From: JAZBPO01 sp963691775
Lineage (GTDB): Bacteria > Pseudomonadota > Gammaproteobacteria > Pseudomonadales > Azotimanducaceae
Direction of reading: 5' to 3'
NCBI GenBank assembly: GCA_963691775.1
Contig: OY829369.1
Location: 3,348,001 to 3,412,000, forward strand
DNA length: 64,000 bases
Below, piece after piece: positions 1 through 8,680 of the stretch. The notes under the pieces are model-generated. The model was not told the origin of the DNA and ran no database searches. It was given only the letters and a program-made list of their open reading frames with translations. The position numbers and the translations under genes are program-made. Each line of letters starts with the position of its first letter. Position 1 is the stretch's first letter.

Positions 1-2
1 CG

Positions 3-302
3 GACGCGCTTGCGCGCGCCCTGCTCTCGCCCGAGACCTGCGAGGGCTTTGCCTATCGTGACGAGGAGCGCCTGCAGCAGTTCTTCCCGGCTCTCACGTC
101 ATGGCAGGGCGCGGCGCTCAGGGGCGAAGCGCGGCCACCTGCGCGGATGCTCTTCGACTGCCGCGACGTCGCCTGGCAAGCCGACGATCCACTGCCCTTC
201 CTGCTCATGACGCCCGCGTCCTGGCCCATCCTCTCGAAAACGATCTTCAAGGGGATGAGCTTCGGCGACGCCGCGACCGCCGACGTCGGCTTCTACGACT
301 GA
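3..302 (+). CDS. C-terminal part of an unidentified protein (5' end outside window)
   Basis: An open frame runs from the left edge to a TGA at 300-302 and gives about 99 residues without a start codon, so the gene begins outside the window. The translation is rich in Asp, Phe and Trp and has no motif I recognise; it ends in a short acidic-aromatic tail (GFYD). The neighbouring penicillin-acylase gene converges on it with only nine bases between the two stop codons. Codon use looks like that of the flanking genes. I cannot give it a function. Confidence 0.6.
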   Translation, partial: DALARALLSPETCEGFAYRDEERLQQFFPALTSWQGAALRGEARPPARMLFDCRDVAWQADDPLPFLLMTPASWPILSKTIFKGMSFGDAATADVGFYD

Positions 303-311
303 GCGGCGCGT

Positions 312-2573
312 TCAGAGGCCAGGGCTGTAGCGGCGCGCGGCGCGCGCATCGACGTCTTCCGTATAGAAGGGCACGTCCTTGAAAGCGACGTCGATGTACC
401 GCTGAGCCTGATCGTCGAAGTGCGGCGAGTCGGGGTCACCGGACTGGCCCCCGGCGAGCAGCGATTTCGCGCGCACGCGCTCACCGAACTCCACCACCGC
501 GACGAAGCTGTTGCCCCGGCGGCCGTAGAGCTTGTCGACGTCGTCGCGACGCCGCGTCCCATAGGCCGCCAGTGAACCCCAGGCTCCGGATGCGAGGCCC
601 ACCGGCAGCGAAGGGGCGTCGTCGTCGTAGTGCTCTGTGATGGCGCCGTCCATGCGCTGGAAGCGATTGATTTCCCCCCAGGGCACTAGGGTGTCGCCGA
701 ACTTCGACTCGAGCTCCTCCAGCGTGATCGCGAATACCCGCAGACGGTCGGCCGGATCGCTGTCCGTGCCCATCCAGTCCAAGCGCTCCATGCGCGAGAG
801 CGTGCTCGGGGCGGTGACCGACTCCAGCATGTTCAGACCGTAGAAATGCGCGAGCGACATGGCGGTGGAGTCCGGCGCGGTGCGCAGATCCCAGGTCCTG
901 AGTGCCTCGATCGGCCCCGCCCATGCGGCCGGCGCTTGTGCGTAGGCGTCGACTGCTTCGATGAGCCCCGACAATAGTTTCTCGAAGCCTGGCAGATACG
1001 GGTCGTAGGCGAGTTCGATGAGGCCATCGAGGGTGACGTTGTCGGCATCCTCGAGCACCTGCACCGCATGGATGCCGCGATGGTTCTCGGGATCCGGCGC
1101 CATGTATGCGGGATAGTCCGCCCGCTTCGGGCTCGCCTCCGCGGCGGCGGTGTAGGGCGTCGAATTGCAGTTCTGCAGCCAGCCCGTCGCCGGATTGAGC
1201 AGATGCACCGTCTCATCGACCGTGTGCAAGCCCTGCCAATCGGTCGCGGGATCGCTGCCGTCCACCGGGGCGCCGTAGTCGAAGCTCGGGTTCCGGCGCG
1301 GCATGAAGTTGCCGTGGAAGTAGGCGATGTTGCCGCTGGAGTCCGCATAAACGGTGTTGTTCGAGGAGTTCGTGCGGATATCCATCATCTCGCGGAACCC
1401 GTCGTAGTCCGCGTTCTTCATGCGCAGATAGGACTGCGACAGTGCATTCACCGGGTCCCAGTTGATCTTCGTTGCGACCCAGCGGCCGCCGTCGAGGTGC
1501 GTGATCGGGCCGTGGTGTGTGCGATAGCTCGGGAAGGTGCGGGTCGAGACGCCGTCTCCGTCGCGATAGCGCAGGACGATCTCGGAGACTTCGAGGGGAC
1601 GCATTTCTTCGCCGTAGCGGTACTGCAGGCCCGTCTCTGTGCGCACCACGTCTTCCACGAACTCGTCCATGAAGTCCGCGTAGGTGGACGTGTGCATCCA
1701 GCCCGTGTCTTCGTTGAAGCCCTGATAAACGAAGAACTGTCCCCAGGTTACGGCGCCGTAGGCGTTCAGGCCTTCCTCCGAGACCATGTGCATCTCGCCG
1801 CGGAAATAGAACGAGGTGTGCGGATTGATGAGCAGCAGGGCATTGCCGCTCGCTGAGCGTTCCGGTGCGATGGCGAAGCCGTTGGAGCCCGCCGGCTCGC
1901 GGAACTCCAGCAGATCGCGCGTAGCGACGATCGGGTTCGCCTGCCATGGATTCGCGGTGATCTCCGGTCCCGGCAGGCTTTCTGTCCGATCGATGCCCGC
2001 GCCATAGAATTCGCGAATACCCTCAAGCGGTATCTGCTCGATGTCCCCGCCGATGGAGCCCTCGAAGAAGTACATCGGCATCCATGGCTCGAAGTGTTCG
2101 ATGAGCGAGGGCGTGATATCCGGATGGCTTGCCAGATACCAGTTGAGGCCATCCGCCCAGGCGTCACAGAGATCGCGGAGCCAGGCGGGCGCGGCGCCGT
2201 ATGCGGCTCGCGCTTCGGCCTCCGTCATGTACAGGCGCGCGCGGAGATCGCTGAACAGAGCGTCTTCGCCTTCCACTTCCGCCAGGCGGCCGATGGCCCA
2301 GATGTAGTTGCGCTCCACGCGGGGGAAATCGTCCTCGGCCTGGGCGTAGATCATGCCGAAGACGGTGTCGGCGTCGGTCTCGCCGTAGACGTGCGGGATG
2401 CCAAAGTCGTCGCGGATGATCGTCACGCGTGCGGCGCGGGTGGCGAGGCGCGTCTGCTCCGGATCGGCCGTTACCTCCGATGCGGGCGCATCTGTGACTG
2501 GAGTCGCTGCGGGGTCTGTGCAGGCCCCGAAGCTGGCGGTAAGAGAGAGCAGGAGCAGCAGTCGCAATTGCAT
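312..2573 (-). CDS. penicillin acylase family lipoprotein (Ntn hydrolase)
   Basis: This 753-residue protein belongs to the penicillin/acyl-homoserine-lactone acylase family, whose members are exported, cut themselves in two and use the new N-terminal serine of the beta chain to hydrolyse amide bonds. The nucleophile motif GSNGF is visible with Ser230, followed by the typical segment with NPH about 20 residues on. The N-terminus is a leucine-rich signal ending in FGAC (Cys18), so it is probably a lipoprotein. The frame is open 55 codons further upstream, but the ATG at 2573 begins the signal peptide and is preferred. Substrate is unknown: beta-lactam, N-acyl amino acid and AHL are all possible. 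It stands alone, with a cytochrome operon upstream on the same strand. Confidence 0.88.
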   Translation of the reverse strand: MQLRLLLLLSLTASFGACTDPAATPVTDAPASEVTADPEQTRLATRAARVTIIRDDFGIPHVYGETDADTVFGMIYAQAEDDFPRVERNYIWAIGRLAEVEGEDALFSDLRARLYMTEAEARAAYGAAPAWLRDLCDAWADGLNWYLASHPDITPSLIEHFEPWMPMYFFEGSIGGDIEQIPLEGIREFYGAGIDRTESLPGPEITANPWQANPIVATRDLLEFREPAGSNGFAIAPERSASGNALLLINPHTSFYFRGEMHMVSEEGLNAYGAVTWGQFFVYQGFNEDTGWMHTSTYADFMDEFVEDVVRTETGLQYRYGEEMRPLEVSEIVLRYRDGDGVSTRTFPSYRTHHGPITHLDGGRWVATKINWDPVNALSQSYLRMKNADYDGFREMMDIRTNSSNNTVYADSSGNIAYFHGNFMPRRNPSFDYGAPVDGSDPATDWQGLHTVDETVHLLNPATGWLQNCNSTPYTAAAEASPKRADYPAYMAPDPENHRGIHAVQVLEDADNVTLDGLIELAYDPYLPGFEKLLSGLIEAVDAYAQAPAAWAGPIEALRTWDLRTAPDSTAMSLAHFYGLNMLESVTAPSTLSRMERLDWMGTDSDPADRLRVFAITLEELESKFGDTLVPWGEINRFQRMDGAITEHYDDDAPSLPVGLASGAWGSLAAYGTRRRDDVDKLYGRRGNSFVAVVEFGERVRAKSLLAGGQSGDPDSPHFDDQAQRYIDVAFKDVPFYTEDVDARAARRYSPGL

Positions 2574-2634
2574 CAGGGCGTCCCTTGATATTGGAATCGC
2601 TGCATCCTGCCGCAAACGCGCGGCCGAAGACGAC

Positions 2635-2982
2635 TCAGGGCGCCTCGTCGGCCGTATGGCAGGCTGCGCAGGCTCTCGCAGGCCCTGCATCCAGGCCAGC
2701 GACCAGACGTTCGACATGACATCCGCGACAAAGGTCATGGAAGTGGGACTCGATCAGGTGCGAAACGCTGGGGTCGGCCTTGTGGCATTCGAGGCAGGGC
2801 CCGCGCGGTGTCGAGTCGACGAATTCGTGATGACAGTCGGTGCAGTTCACCGTCTGGTGGTCGGCGTGGGCGAACGTGAGAGGCAGCAGAGGTTCCTCCG
2901 ACGCGGGCACGGCTGTAGCAACGAGCAATGCAATGGCCGACGCAAGGCCGCCGATGAGTCCGATCAGCGCTGGCGCTCTCAT
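2635..2982 (-). CDS. small tetrahaem cytochrome c (c3-like)
   Basis: The 115-residue protein has a signal peptide or anchor (hydrophobic residues 5-27) and four CxxCH haem-attachment motifs, at about residues 47-51, 63-67, 85-89 and 105-109. Extra histidines between them can serve as distal ligands. This size and spacing fits the periplasmic class III/c7-like multihaem cytochromes that pass electrons between a membrane quinol-linked partner and a periplasmic acceptor. Its ATG overlaps the stop of the upstream membrane gene in an ATGA junction, so the two are translationally coupled and probably act together. The frame stays open far upstream, but only this start gives a secreted cytochrome. 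Confidence 0.85.
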   Translation of the reverse strand: MRAPALIGLIGGLASAIALLVATAVPASEEPLLPLTFAHADHQTVNCTDCHHEFVDSTPRGPCLECHKADPSVSHLIESHFHDLCRGCHVERLVAGLDAGPARACAACHTADEAP

Positions 2983-3623
2983 GCGCGCGTCACGGCGAAA
3001 AGGAGCAGGGTCGTGAGTCCGGCAAGTGCTATGCCCGGATGCCGGACCTCCATGCCGGGCTGTGGTGGACGCCTGCGCAGCACGCGGCGATCTGTCCAGA
3101 AGCCGAGAGGCAGGAGGACGAGCGCGGTGAAGCCGAGCATGCGCGCGAGGGTGGTGTCGAAGTAGAAGCCGGAGCCGAGCACGTGCCAGGTGATGGCGCC
3201 GAGAAGGAGGAGCCAGGTCCACTTGTGCCAGCTGCGGAAGGCCGGCCAGCTCTGCCATACGCGTTGGCGTGCCCGAGGAAAGGAAGCCCAGGTGAGCGCC
3301 AGCAGCATGACAAGCGCCATTACGCCCGCGAGCATGTAGGGCGGCGCGTCTGCCTCCAGATATTCGAGGAGCGTCGGTTCGGCGACGAGCAGCCCGCCGC
3401 TGTGGAGCACGGCGAAACCGCAGATCCAAAGCGCAAGGTTTGCGTGGGCGTCGAGCATGGGCTGGCGCGCGGGCGAGGCTGATAACCAAGATAGATGAAT
3501 GTAAAGCGCGCAAGCCGCAAAGCCTGCGCCATTCAACAGATCCCACTGCGGGCCACCAGAGCTTCCCGTCGATGCGAAAGACGCGGCGAGGAGGAGAAGG
3601 ATGGTGCATAGCATCACAGGCAT
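2979..3623 (-). CDS. ferric-reductase-like/cytochrome b membrane protein
   Basis: This 214-residue protein is almost entirely hydrophobic, with five or six predicted membrane helices. Histidines sit at similar depths in two helices (segments LDAHANLALW and SWHKWTWLLLLGAITWHVLG), as expected for a bis-haem b bundle of the ferric-reductase-like or DUF4405 type. The C-terminus has an Arg-rich loop (DRRVLRRRP) and a final helix. It is co-transcribed with the tetrahaem cytochrome gene and overlaps it by four bases. The likely job is moving electrons from the quinone pool or cytoplasm to periplasmic haem c. The exact family is uncertain. Confidence 0.7.
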   Translation of the reverse strand: MPVMLCTILLLLAASFASTGSSGGPQWDLLNGAGFAACALYIHLSWLSASPARQPMLDAHANLALWICGFAVLHSGGLLVAEPTLLEYLEADAPPYMLAGVMALVMLLALTWASFPRARQRVWQSWPAFRSWHKWTWLLLLGAITWHVLGSGFYFDTTLARMLGFTALVLLPLGFWTDRRVLRRRPPQPGMEVRHPGIALAGLTTLLLFAVTRA

Positions 3624-3720
3624 GCGGGGAGTCTAGCGATCCCCCTTGAAGTTTCATCCGTGCTTGGCAGGATGCGCGCGCCCGGCCCGCCCCCGAGGGC
3701 CTTTCCCCAGGAGATTCAAG

Positions 3721-4500
3721 ATGTCGACATCGGTTCTCAGCAGAGCGACCGGATCGCTCGACCTCGCCGGTTCGTTTGCGGTTACGGCTGCTCGCTTCGG
3801 CACTGGCGTCGCAGCACGCCGCCGCACCATGCGTCCTGAATGGCTTTTCGTGCTTTACGAGTTCGAGGCCTGTCCGTTCTGCCGCATTGTCCGGGAGGCA
3901 CTCACGGAGCTCGACCTCGACGCCGAGATTCGACCTTGCCCCAAGGACGGTGAGCGCTTCCGTCCTGCACTCGTTGCACGTGGGGGCAAGGCGCAGTTCC
4001 CTTACCTCATCGACCCGAACGCGGGCATCGAGCTCTACGAATCCGCTGCGATCGTGCGCCACCTTTTCGAGTCCTACGGCGATGGCCTGCCGCTCCGCTG
4101 GCGCCTGGGGTCAATGCAACAGCTCGGCTCGCAGCTCGCCGGCGCGTTCCGGCCGCTGGCCGGGCGCAAGGCGCGCGCGTCGAGGGCCCCGGAGCGGCCG
4201 CTCGAACTCTACAGCTTCGAAGCGAGTCCATATGCGCGATTGGTACGCGAGCGCTTGTGCGAGCTCGAGCTCCCCTACGTGTTGCGTTCGGTCGGCCGCA
4301 CCAACGCCCGTGATTGGGTGCCGCCGGCCTTGCGTGCCCGCCTGACGATCGAGGCTCGGCCGGAGTCGGACAATCGCCGTGTCCTCTTCGATCGGGCTGG
4401 CCAGCTCTCCGTTCCCTATCTCGTTGATCCGAATACGGGCGAGGAGATGGCGGAATCGGGCGCGATCGTCGACTACCTGGAGCGCCGCTACGCGCTCTGA
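3721..4500 (+). CDS. protein with two tandem GST N-terminal (thioredoxin-fold) domains
   Basis: The 259-residue product carries two copies of the glutathione S-transferase N-terminal domain. The first (about residues 38-115) has a CPFC redox motif, the substrate-clamping PYLIDPN loop and the glutathione-binding YESAAIV. The second (about 158-255) repeats the pattern (FEASPYARLV, PYLVDPNTG, MAESGAIVDYL) but has lost both redox cysteines. The usual all-helical GST C-terminal domain is missing. The ATG at 3721 has AGGAG nearby and is preferred to an upstream in-frame ATG. Role is probably thiol redox or glutathione-linked, but unproven. Related double-domain proteins are known in plastids and cyanobacteria. 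Confidence 0.8.
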   Translation: MSTSVLSRATGSLDLAGSFAVTAARFGTGVAARRRTMRPEWLFVLYEFEACPFCRIVREALTELDLDAEIRPCPKDGERFRPALVARGGKAQFPYLIDPNAGIELYESAAIVRHLFESYGDGLPLRWRLGSMQQLGSQLAGAFRPLAGRKARASRAPERPLELYSFEASPYARLVRERLCELELPYVLRSVGRTNARDWVPPALRARLTIEARPESDNRRVLFDRAGQLSVPYLVDPNTGEEMAESGAIVDYLERRYAL

Positions 4501-4575
4501 GGTCGCGCTGGCATGGGTGGCCCGGCGCTGCGTCGCCGGGCCATACTTCGCACTCGCATGTATCGGAGCGCACCC

Positions 4576-6105
4576 ATGAGTCACGAACACGTCGACGTCC
4601 TCATCGTCGGAGCCGGAATCTCCGGCATCGGCGCTGCCTGGCACCTCCAGCACCTGTGCCCGGGCCGGTCATGGGCGATCCTCGAAGGACGCGGCGATCT
4701 GGGCGGGACCTGGGACCTGTTTCGCTATCCGGGCATTCGCTCGGATTCGGACATGTATACGCTCGGTTACTCCTTTCGCCCTTGGACCGACGCGAAAGCG
4801 ATCGCGGATGGCCCTTCGATCATGCGCTACCTGCGCGCGACGGCGGCCGAGAGCGGCATCGATGCACAGATTCGCTATCGTCACTTCGTGCGGGCCGCAC
4901 GCTTCGACAGCGCTGCTGCACGCTGGGAGGTAGAGGTCGAAATCCGGGACGAGTCCGGCGCTGCGCTTGAGGAAAAGACGATCACCTGCGGCTTCCTGCA
5001 GATGTGCACGGGTTACTACAACTACGCTGAAGGCCACATGCCCGCTTTTCCAGGCGCCGACGCTTACGCGGGCACCCTTGTGCACCCACAGCACTGGCCC
5101 GAGGATCTCGACTACAGCGGCAAGCGCGTTGTGGTGATCGGCTCCGGCGCGACCGCGGTGACGCTGGTTCCGGAGATGGCCAAGGACGCGGCGCATGTGA
5201 CGATGCTCCAGCGTTCACCCACCTACGTGGTCGCCCGGCCAGACGAGGACGGCATTGCGAACTGGCTGCGTGCCCGCCTGCCCGCGAAGGTTGCCTACGG
5301 ATTGACGCGCTGGAAGAACATCCTCATGGGCCAGTTCTTCTACTGGCGATCGCGCAAGTCACCGGAGAAGGTCAAGGAGTTCATCCTTGACCAGGTACGG
5401 CCTCGCCTCGGGGCGGATTACGTTGCCGAGCACTTCACGCCTCGCTACGACCCTTGGGATCAGCGCATGTGTCTCCTGCCCAACGGCGATCTGTTCGATG
5501 CGATCGAGAACCAGCGTGCTTCCGTAGTCACCGACACGATCGACACCTTCACCCCTGAAGGGATCCGCCTCACGGGCGGCGAAACCCTGGAGGCCGATAT
5601 CGTCGTCGCGGCCACGGGCCTGAAGCTGCAGTTCTTGTCGGACATCGCACTGAGCGTGGATGGCGTGCCCGTGGATATACGCGAAGCACACATCTACAAG
5701 GGCATGATGATGTCCGGCGTGCCGAACATGGCGTGGTCGATGGGCTACACGAATGCTTCCTGGACCCTGAAGTGCGATCTCACCTGTGCTTACGTCTGCC
5801 GTCTCCTTGATCACATGGAGAAGACGGGCACGGCGATTGCCACGCCTCAGACCGGCTCCGAAGACCCCGGAGACGAGCCCATGATGGATCTCACTTCGGG
5901 CTACGTGCAGCGCGCCGTGGCGCTGTTCCCCAAGCAGGGCACCCACGCGCCGTGGAAGCTCTACCAGAACTACACCCGCGATTTGCTGATGCTGCGCTTC
6001 GGTGCGGTTGAGGACGGCGTCATGAACTTCACGCAGGCTTCGGCGGCGGTCGGAGAGGGGGCAGCGCCGTCCGCTTCCGGCGCGGCCATGGACCGGGCAG
6101 CCTGA
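4576..6105 (+). CDS. flavin-containing (Baeyer-Villiger-type) monooxygenase
   Basis: The 509-residue enzyme is a class B flavoprotein monooxygenase that uses FAD and NADPH to insert oxygen next to a carbonyl or to oxidise a heteroatom. The FAD Rossmann motif GAGISGIG lies at about residues 12-19, the second nucleotide motif GSGATA near 190, and between them a Baeyer-Villiger fingerprint (YAGTLVHPQHWP, with Tyr for the first Phe). The segment GGTWDLFRYPGIR is also characteristic. The start at 4576 follows a GGAG and places the FAD motif at the N-terminus. A methyltransferase gene follows after five bases, so they form one unit. The substrate could be a ketone, steroid or hydrocarbon derivative. 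Confidence 0.9.
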   Translation: MSHEHVDVLIVGAGISGIGAAWHLQHLCPGRSWAILEGRGDLGGTWDLFRYPGIRSDSDMYTLGYSFRPWTDAKAIADGPSIMRYLRATAAESGIDAQIRYRHFVRAARFDSAAARWEVEVEIRDESGAALEEKTITCGFLQMCTGYYNYAEGHMPAFPGADAYAGTLVHPQHWPEDLDYSGKRVVVIGSGATAVTLVPEMAKDAAHVTMLQRSPTYVVARPDEDGIANWLRARLPAKVAYGLTRWKNILMGQFFYWRSRKSPEKVKEFILDQVRPRLGADYVAEHFTPRYDPWDQRMCLLPNGDLFDAIENQRASVVTDTIDTFTPEGIRLTGGETLEADIVVAATGLKLQFLSDIALSVDGVPVDIREAHIYKGMMMSGVPNMAWSMGYTNASWTLKCDLTCAYVCRLLDHMEKTGTAIATPQTGSEDPGDEPMMDLTSGYVQRAVALFPKQGTHAPWKLYQNYTRDLLMLRFGAVEDGVMNFTQASAAVGEGAAPSASGAAMDRAA

Positions 6106-6109
6106 TTCG

Positions 6110-6940
6110 TTGAGCGAGGGCAACGACGCTCAGATCGAGTTCTGGAACGGCGCCGGCGGCGAGACATGGGTGCGCGCGCAGGTGCGTCTCGATGCGATGC
6201 TCGCCCCTGTTTCCGAAGCGGTGCTCGAGCACGCAGGGGCGCTGGATGGTCAACGTGTACTGGACGTGGGCTGCGGTTGCGGCGCGACTTCGCTGGAAGC
6301 GGTCGCGCGGGGTGCTGCGCACGTGCACGGCGTTGATGTCTCTGAGCCGATGCTTGCGCTGGCGCGCACGCGCGCCGGCGGTGATACGCGCCTGGCCTTC
6401 AGCGTTGCCGACGCTGCCGTCGCGGAGTTCGATGCCGCCTACGACCTGATCCTGTCGCGCTTCGGGGTCATGTTCTTTGCTGACCCCGTGGCCGCCTTCG
6501 CGAACCTTCGCAGGGCCCTCTGCGACGGCGGCCAGCTCTGCTTTGTGTGCTGGCAAGCGCCCCGGGCGAACCCTTGGGTGTCCGTCGCGGGCGCTGCTGT
6601 CCAGCCCTTCCTGCCGCCACCCGAGACGCCTGCGGACCCGAAAGCGCCGGGCCCCTTTGCCTTTGCGGACGCCGCCTACGTCGAGCGCACGCTCAGTGAG
6701 GCGGGCTTCGCCGAGGTGGCGCTGACGTCTTTCGAGACGCCCCTGCATCTGGCAAACGATCTCGATGAGGCGATCGATTTTCAGGGCCAGGTCGGGCCCA
6801 TGGCACGGGTGCTCGCCGAACTCGACAGCAGCGCCCGAGCCGATGCTGTTGCGGCTGCTCGGGCCGCGCTCGAACCCTATCTCGGTCCGAACGGGCTGTA
6901 TCTCGGCGCTGCCTGCTGGCTTGTCAGCGCGAAGCGCTGA
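6110..6940 (+). CDS. class I SAM-dependent methyltransferase
   Basis: The 276-residue protein has SAM motif I (LDVGCGCGA, about residues 46-54), the acidic motif II (GVDVSEPM) and the following ILSRFGVMFF strand of the UbiE/Methyltransf_11-25 group. The start is TTG at 6110, four bases after the stop of the monooxygenase gene, with an AG-rich stretch upstream. It could methylate a small molecule made by the monooxygenase, but nothing in the sequence fixes the substrate. Length and motif order are normal. Confidence 0.85.
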   Translation: MSEGNDAQIEFWNGAGGETWVRAQVRLDAMLAPVSEAVLEHAGALDGQRVLDVGCGCGATSLEAVARGAAHVHGVDVSEPMLALARTRAGGDTRLAFSVADAAVAEFDAAYDLILSRFGVMFFADPVAAFANLRRALCDGGQLCFVCWQAPRANPWVSVAGAAVQPFLPPPETPADPKAPGPFAFADAAYVERTLSEAGFAEVALTSFETPLHLANDLDEAIDFQGQVGPMARVLAELDSSARADAVAAARAALEPYLGPNGLYLGAACWLVSAKR

Positions 6941-7057
6941 TGAGCCGCGTGCTCGCTGCTTGAGGGGGCGCGCCGCTCGCCCTAAGGTCCGCCCGACGGT
7001 TTGCGATGGAGCGCGCGCATCGTCGCGACGCGTTCCCTGACCTGAAGGGGGAGAGAG

Positions 7058-8680
7058 ATGGATTTCCACTTTGCGAATGCGTGGGAAATGATCGCGGACA
7101 CGGTGCCTGAAGCACCGGCCTTGCGCTGCGAGGGGGTGGTGCGCAGCTGGCGCGAATTCGAGGATCGCGCCGCGCGTCTCGCCGGCGCTCTCGAGGCACG
7201 CGGCATCGCGGAAGCCTCAAAGATCGGCCTCTACCTCTACAACTGCAACGAGTACACGGAAGCGCACTTCGCCGCGTTCAAGTTGGGCGCGTGTCCAATC
7301 AACGTGAACTATCGCTATCAGGCCGAGGAGCTGATCTATCTTCTAGACAATGCGGATGCCGAGGCGGTCTTCTTTCACAGCGAGTTCGCGCCACGCATCG
7401 AAGAGATCCGTGCGCGGCTCCCCAAGGTAAAAGTGCTCGTTCAGGTCGACGATGGCGGTGAGAGCGCCGAGGTCGCCGGCGCTGAACGCTACGAGGACCT
7501 CGTCGCGGACGTCGAGCCCCGTGCGCGACACGCGCGACCCGGCAGCGACATCTACATGCTTTACACCGGTGGTACGACCGGGATGCCGAAGGGCGTCATG
7601 TACGAAACGGGGGCCTTTGCGCTCGGCATGTGCGGCGGTTTCGCGATCAGGGGGCTTGAGAATCCGACGGAGATCGGTCAGCTGCCGGGGCTGGTGCAGC
7701 AGCTGCACGCCACGGGCATGGCGCCGGTCGCCCTGCCCGCGTGTCCGCAGATGCACGGGACAGGCATGTGGCTCGGCACCCTGATCCCCCTGATGATGGG
7801 CGGCACGGTCGTCACGCGTCGATCGCCGAGGCTCGATGTCGACGCACTCTTCGCAGACGTCGCCGAGGCGCGAGTCACCGATCTGGTCATAGTCGGCGAT
7901 GCCTTCGCACGGCCCATGGTTGCGGCGCTCGATGCGGCGCGTGACCGCGGCGAGCCGCATGATGTTTCCTCGCTCATGCTCGTGCTTTCCTCTGGCGTGA
8001 TGTGGTCCGCGGAGGTCAAGGACGGGCTTCTTGCGCACAAGGACATGGTTCTCTACGACGCCATGGGCTCTTCGGAGGGCTCCATGGGTGCCGCCGTATC
8101 GAATCGTGATGCGCCTGCGAAGACGGCAAAGTTCGAGCTCGGCGACGGCGTGCAGGTGTTCACCGACGATGATCTACCAGTGACGCCCGGGTCTGATGAG
8201 ATCGGCATGGTCGCGACGTCCGGCAATGTACCGCTTGGGTACTACAAGGATCCGGAGAAGTCGGCGCGCACCTTCCGCACGATCGGTGGTGTTCGCTATT
8301 CGTTCCCCGGAGACTACGCGCAGGTACAAGCAGACGGCACGATCACGCTTCTCGGCCGCGGCTCCCAGTGCATCAATACGGGAGGCGAGAAGGTGTTCAC
8401 TGAAGAGGTCGAGGAAGCAGCCAAGCGCCACCCCTCCGTGCGTGACTGCCTTGTGGTCGGTCTTCCGGATGAGCGCTTCGGCAGCCGCGTTGTGGCTGTG
8501 ATTTCCATCGACGCGAGTGCCGAAGCCGTGGACGACGACGCGCTGCGGGGCTTCATGCGTGAGCATCTCGCCGGCTACAAGTTACCCAAGCAGGTCGTCC
8601 GCGTCTCTGAAGTGCAGCGGGCACCGAACGGTAAGGCAGACTACAAGTGGGCAAGAGCAACGGCCGAGGCAGCGAGCTGA
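7058..8680 (+). CDS. acyl-CoA synthetase (AMP-forming), FadD19/FadD17-like
   Basis: This 540-residue adenylate-forming enzyme activates a carboxylic acid to acyl-AMP and then to acyl-CoA. Core motifs are present in order: the P-loop YTGGTTGMPKG, the substrate motif MGSSEG, the hinge region (GRGSQCINTGGEKV) and the C-terminal catalytic lysine in PNGKADYKW. The ATG at 7058 has GGGGGAGAGAG just upstream. The overall pattern resembles the steroid side-chain ligases of actinobacteria and proteobacteria, but the chain-length or sterol preference cannot be read from sequence by eye. The next gene overlaps its 3' end, so they are co-transcribed. Confidence 0.88.
   Translation: MDFHFANAWEMIADTVPEAPALRCEGVVRSWREFEDRAARLAGALEARGIAEASKIGLYLYNCNEYTEAHFAAFKLGACPINVNYRYQAEELIYLLDNADAEAVFFHSEFAPRIEEIRARLPKVKVLVQVDDGGESAEVAGAERYEDLVADVEPRARHARPGSDIYMLYTGGTTGMPKGVMYETGAFALGMCGGFAIRGLENPTEIGQLPGLVQQLHATGMAPVALPACPQMHGTGMWLGTLIPLMMGGTVVTRRSPRLDVDALFADVAEARVTDLVIVGDAFARPMVAALDAARDRGEPHDVSSLMLVLSSGVMWSAEVKDGLLAHKDMVLYDAMGSSEGSMGAAVSNRDAPAKTAKFELGDGVQVFTDDDLPVTPGSDEIGMVATSGNVPLGYYKDPEKSARTFRTIGGVRYSFPGDYAQVQADGTITLLGRGSQCINTGGEKVFTEEVEEAAKRHPSVRDCLVVGLPDERFGSRVVAVISIDASAEAVDDDALRGFMREHLAGYKLPKQVVRVSEVQRAPNGKADYKWARATAEAAS

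Noticed and set aside
2983..4062. Long leftward open frame extending the tetrahaem cytochrome gene
   Set aside because: The extension is Arg/Ala-rich and antisense to better genes; the cytochrome starts at 2982 with its own signal peptide.
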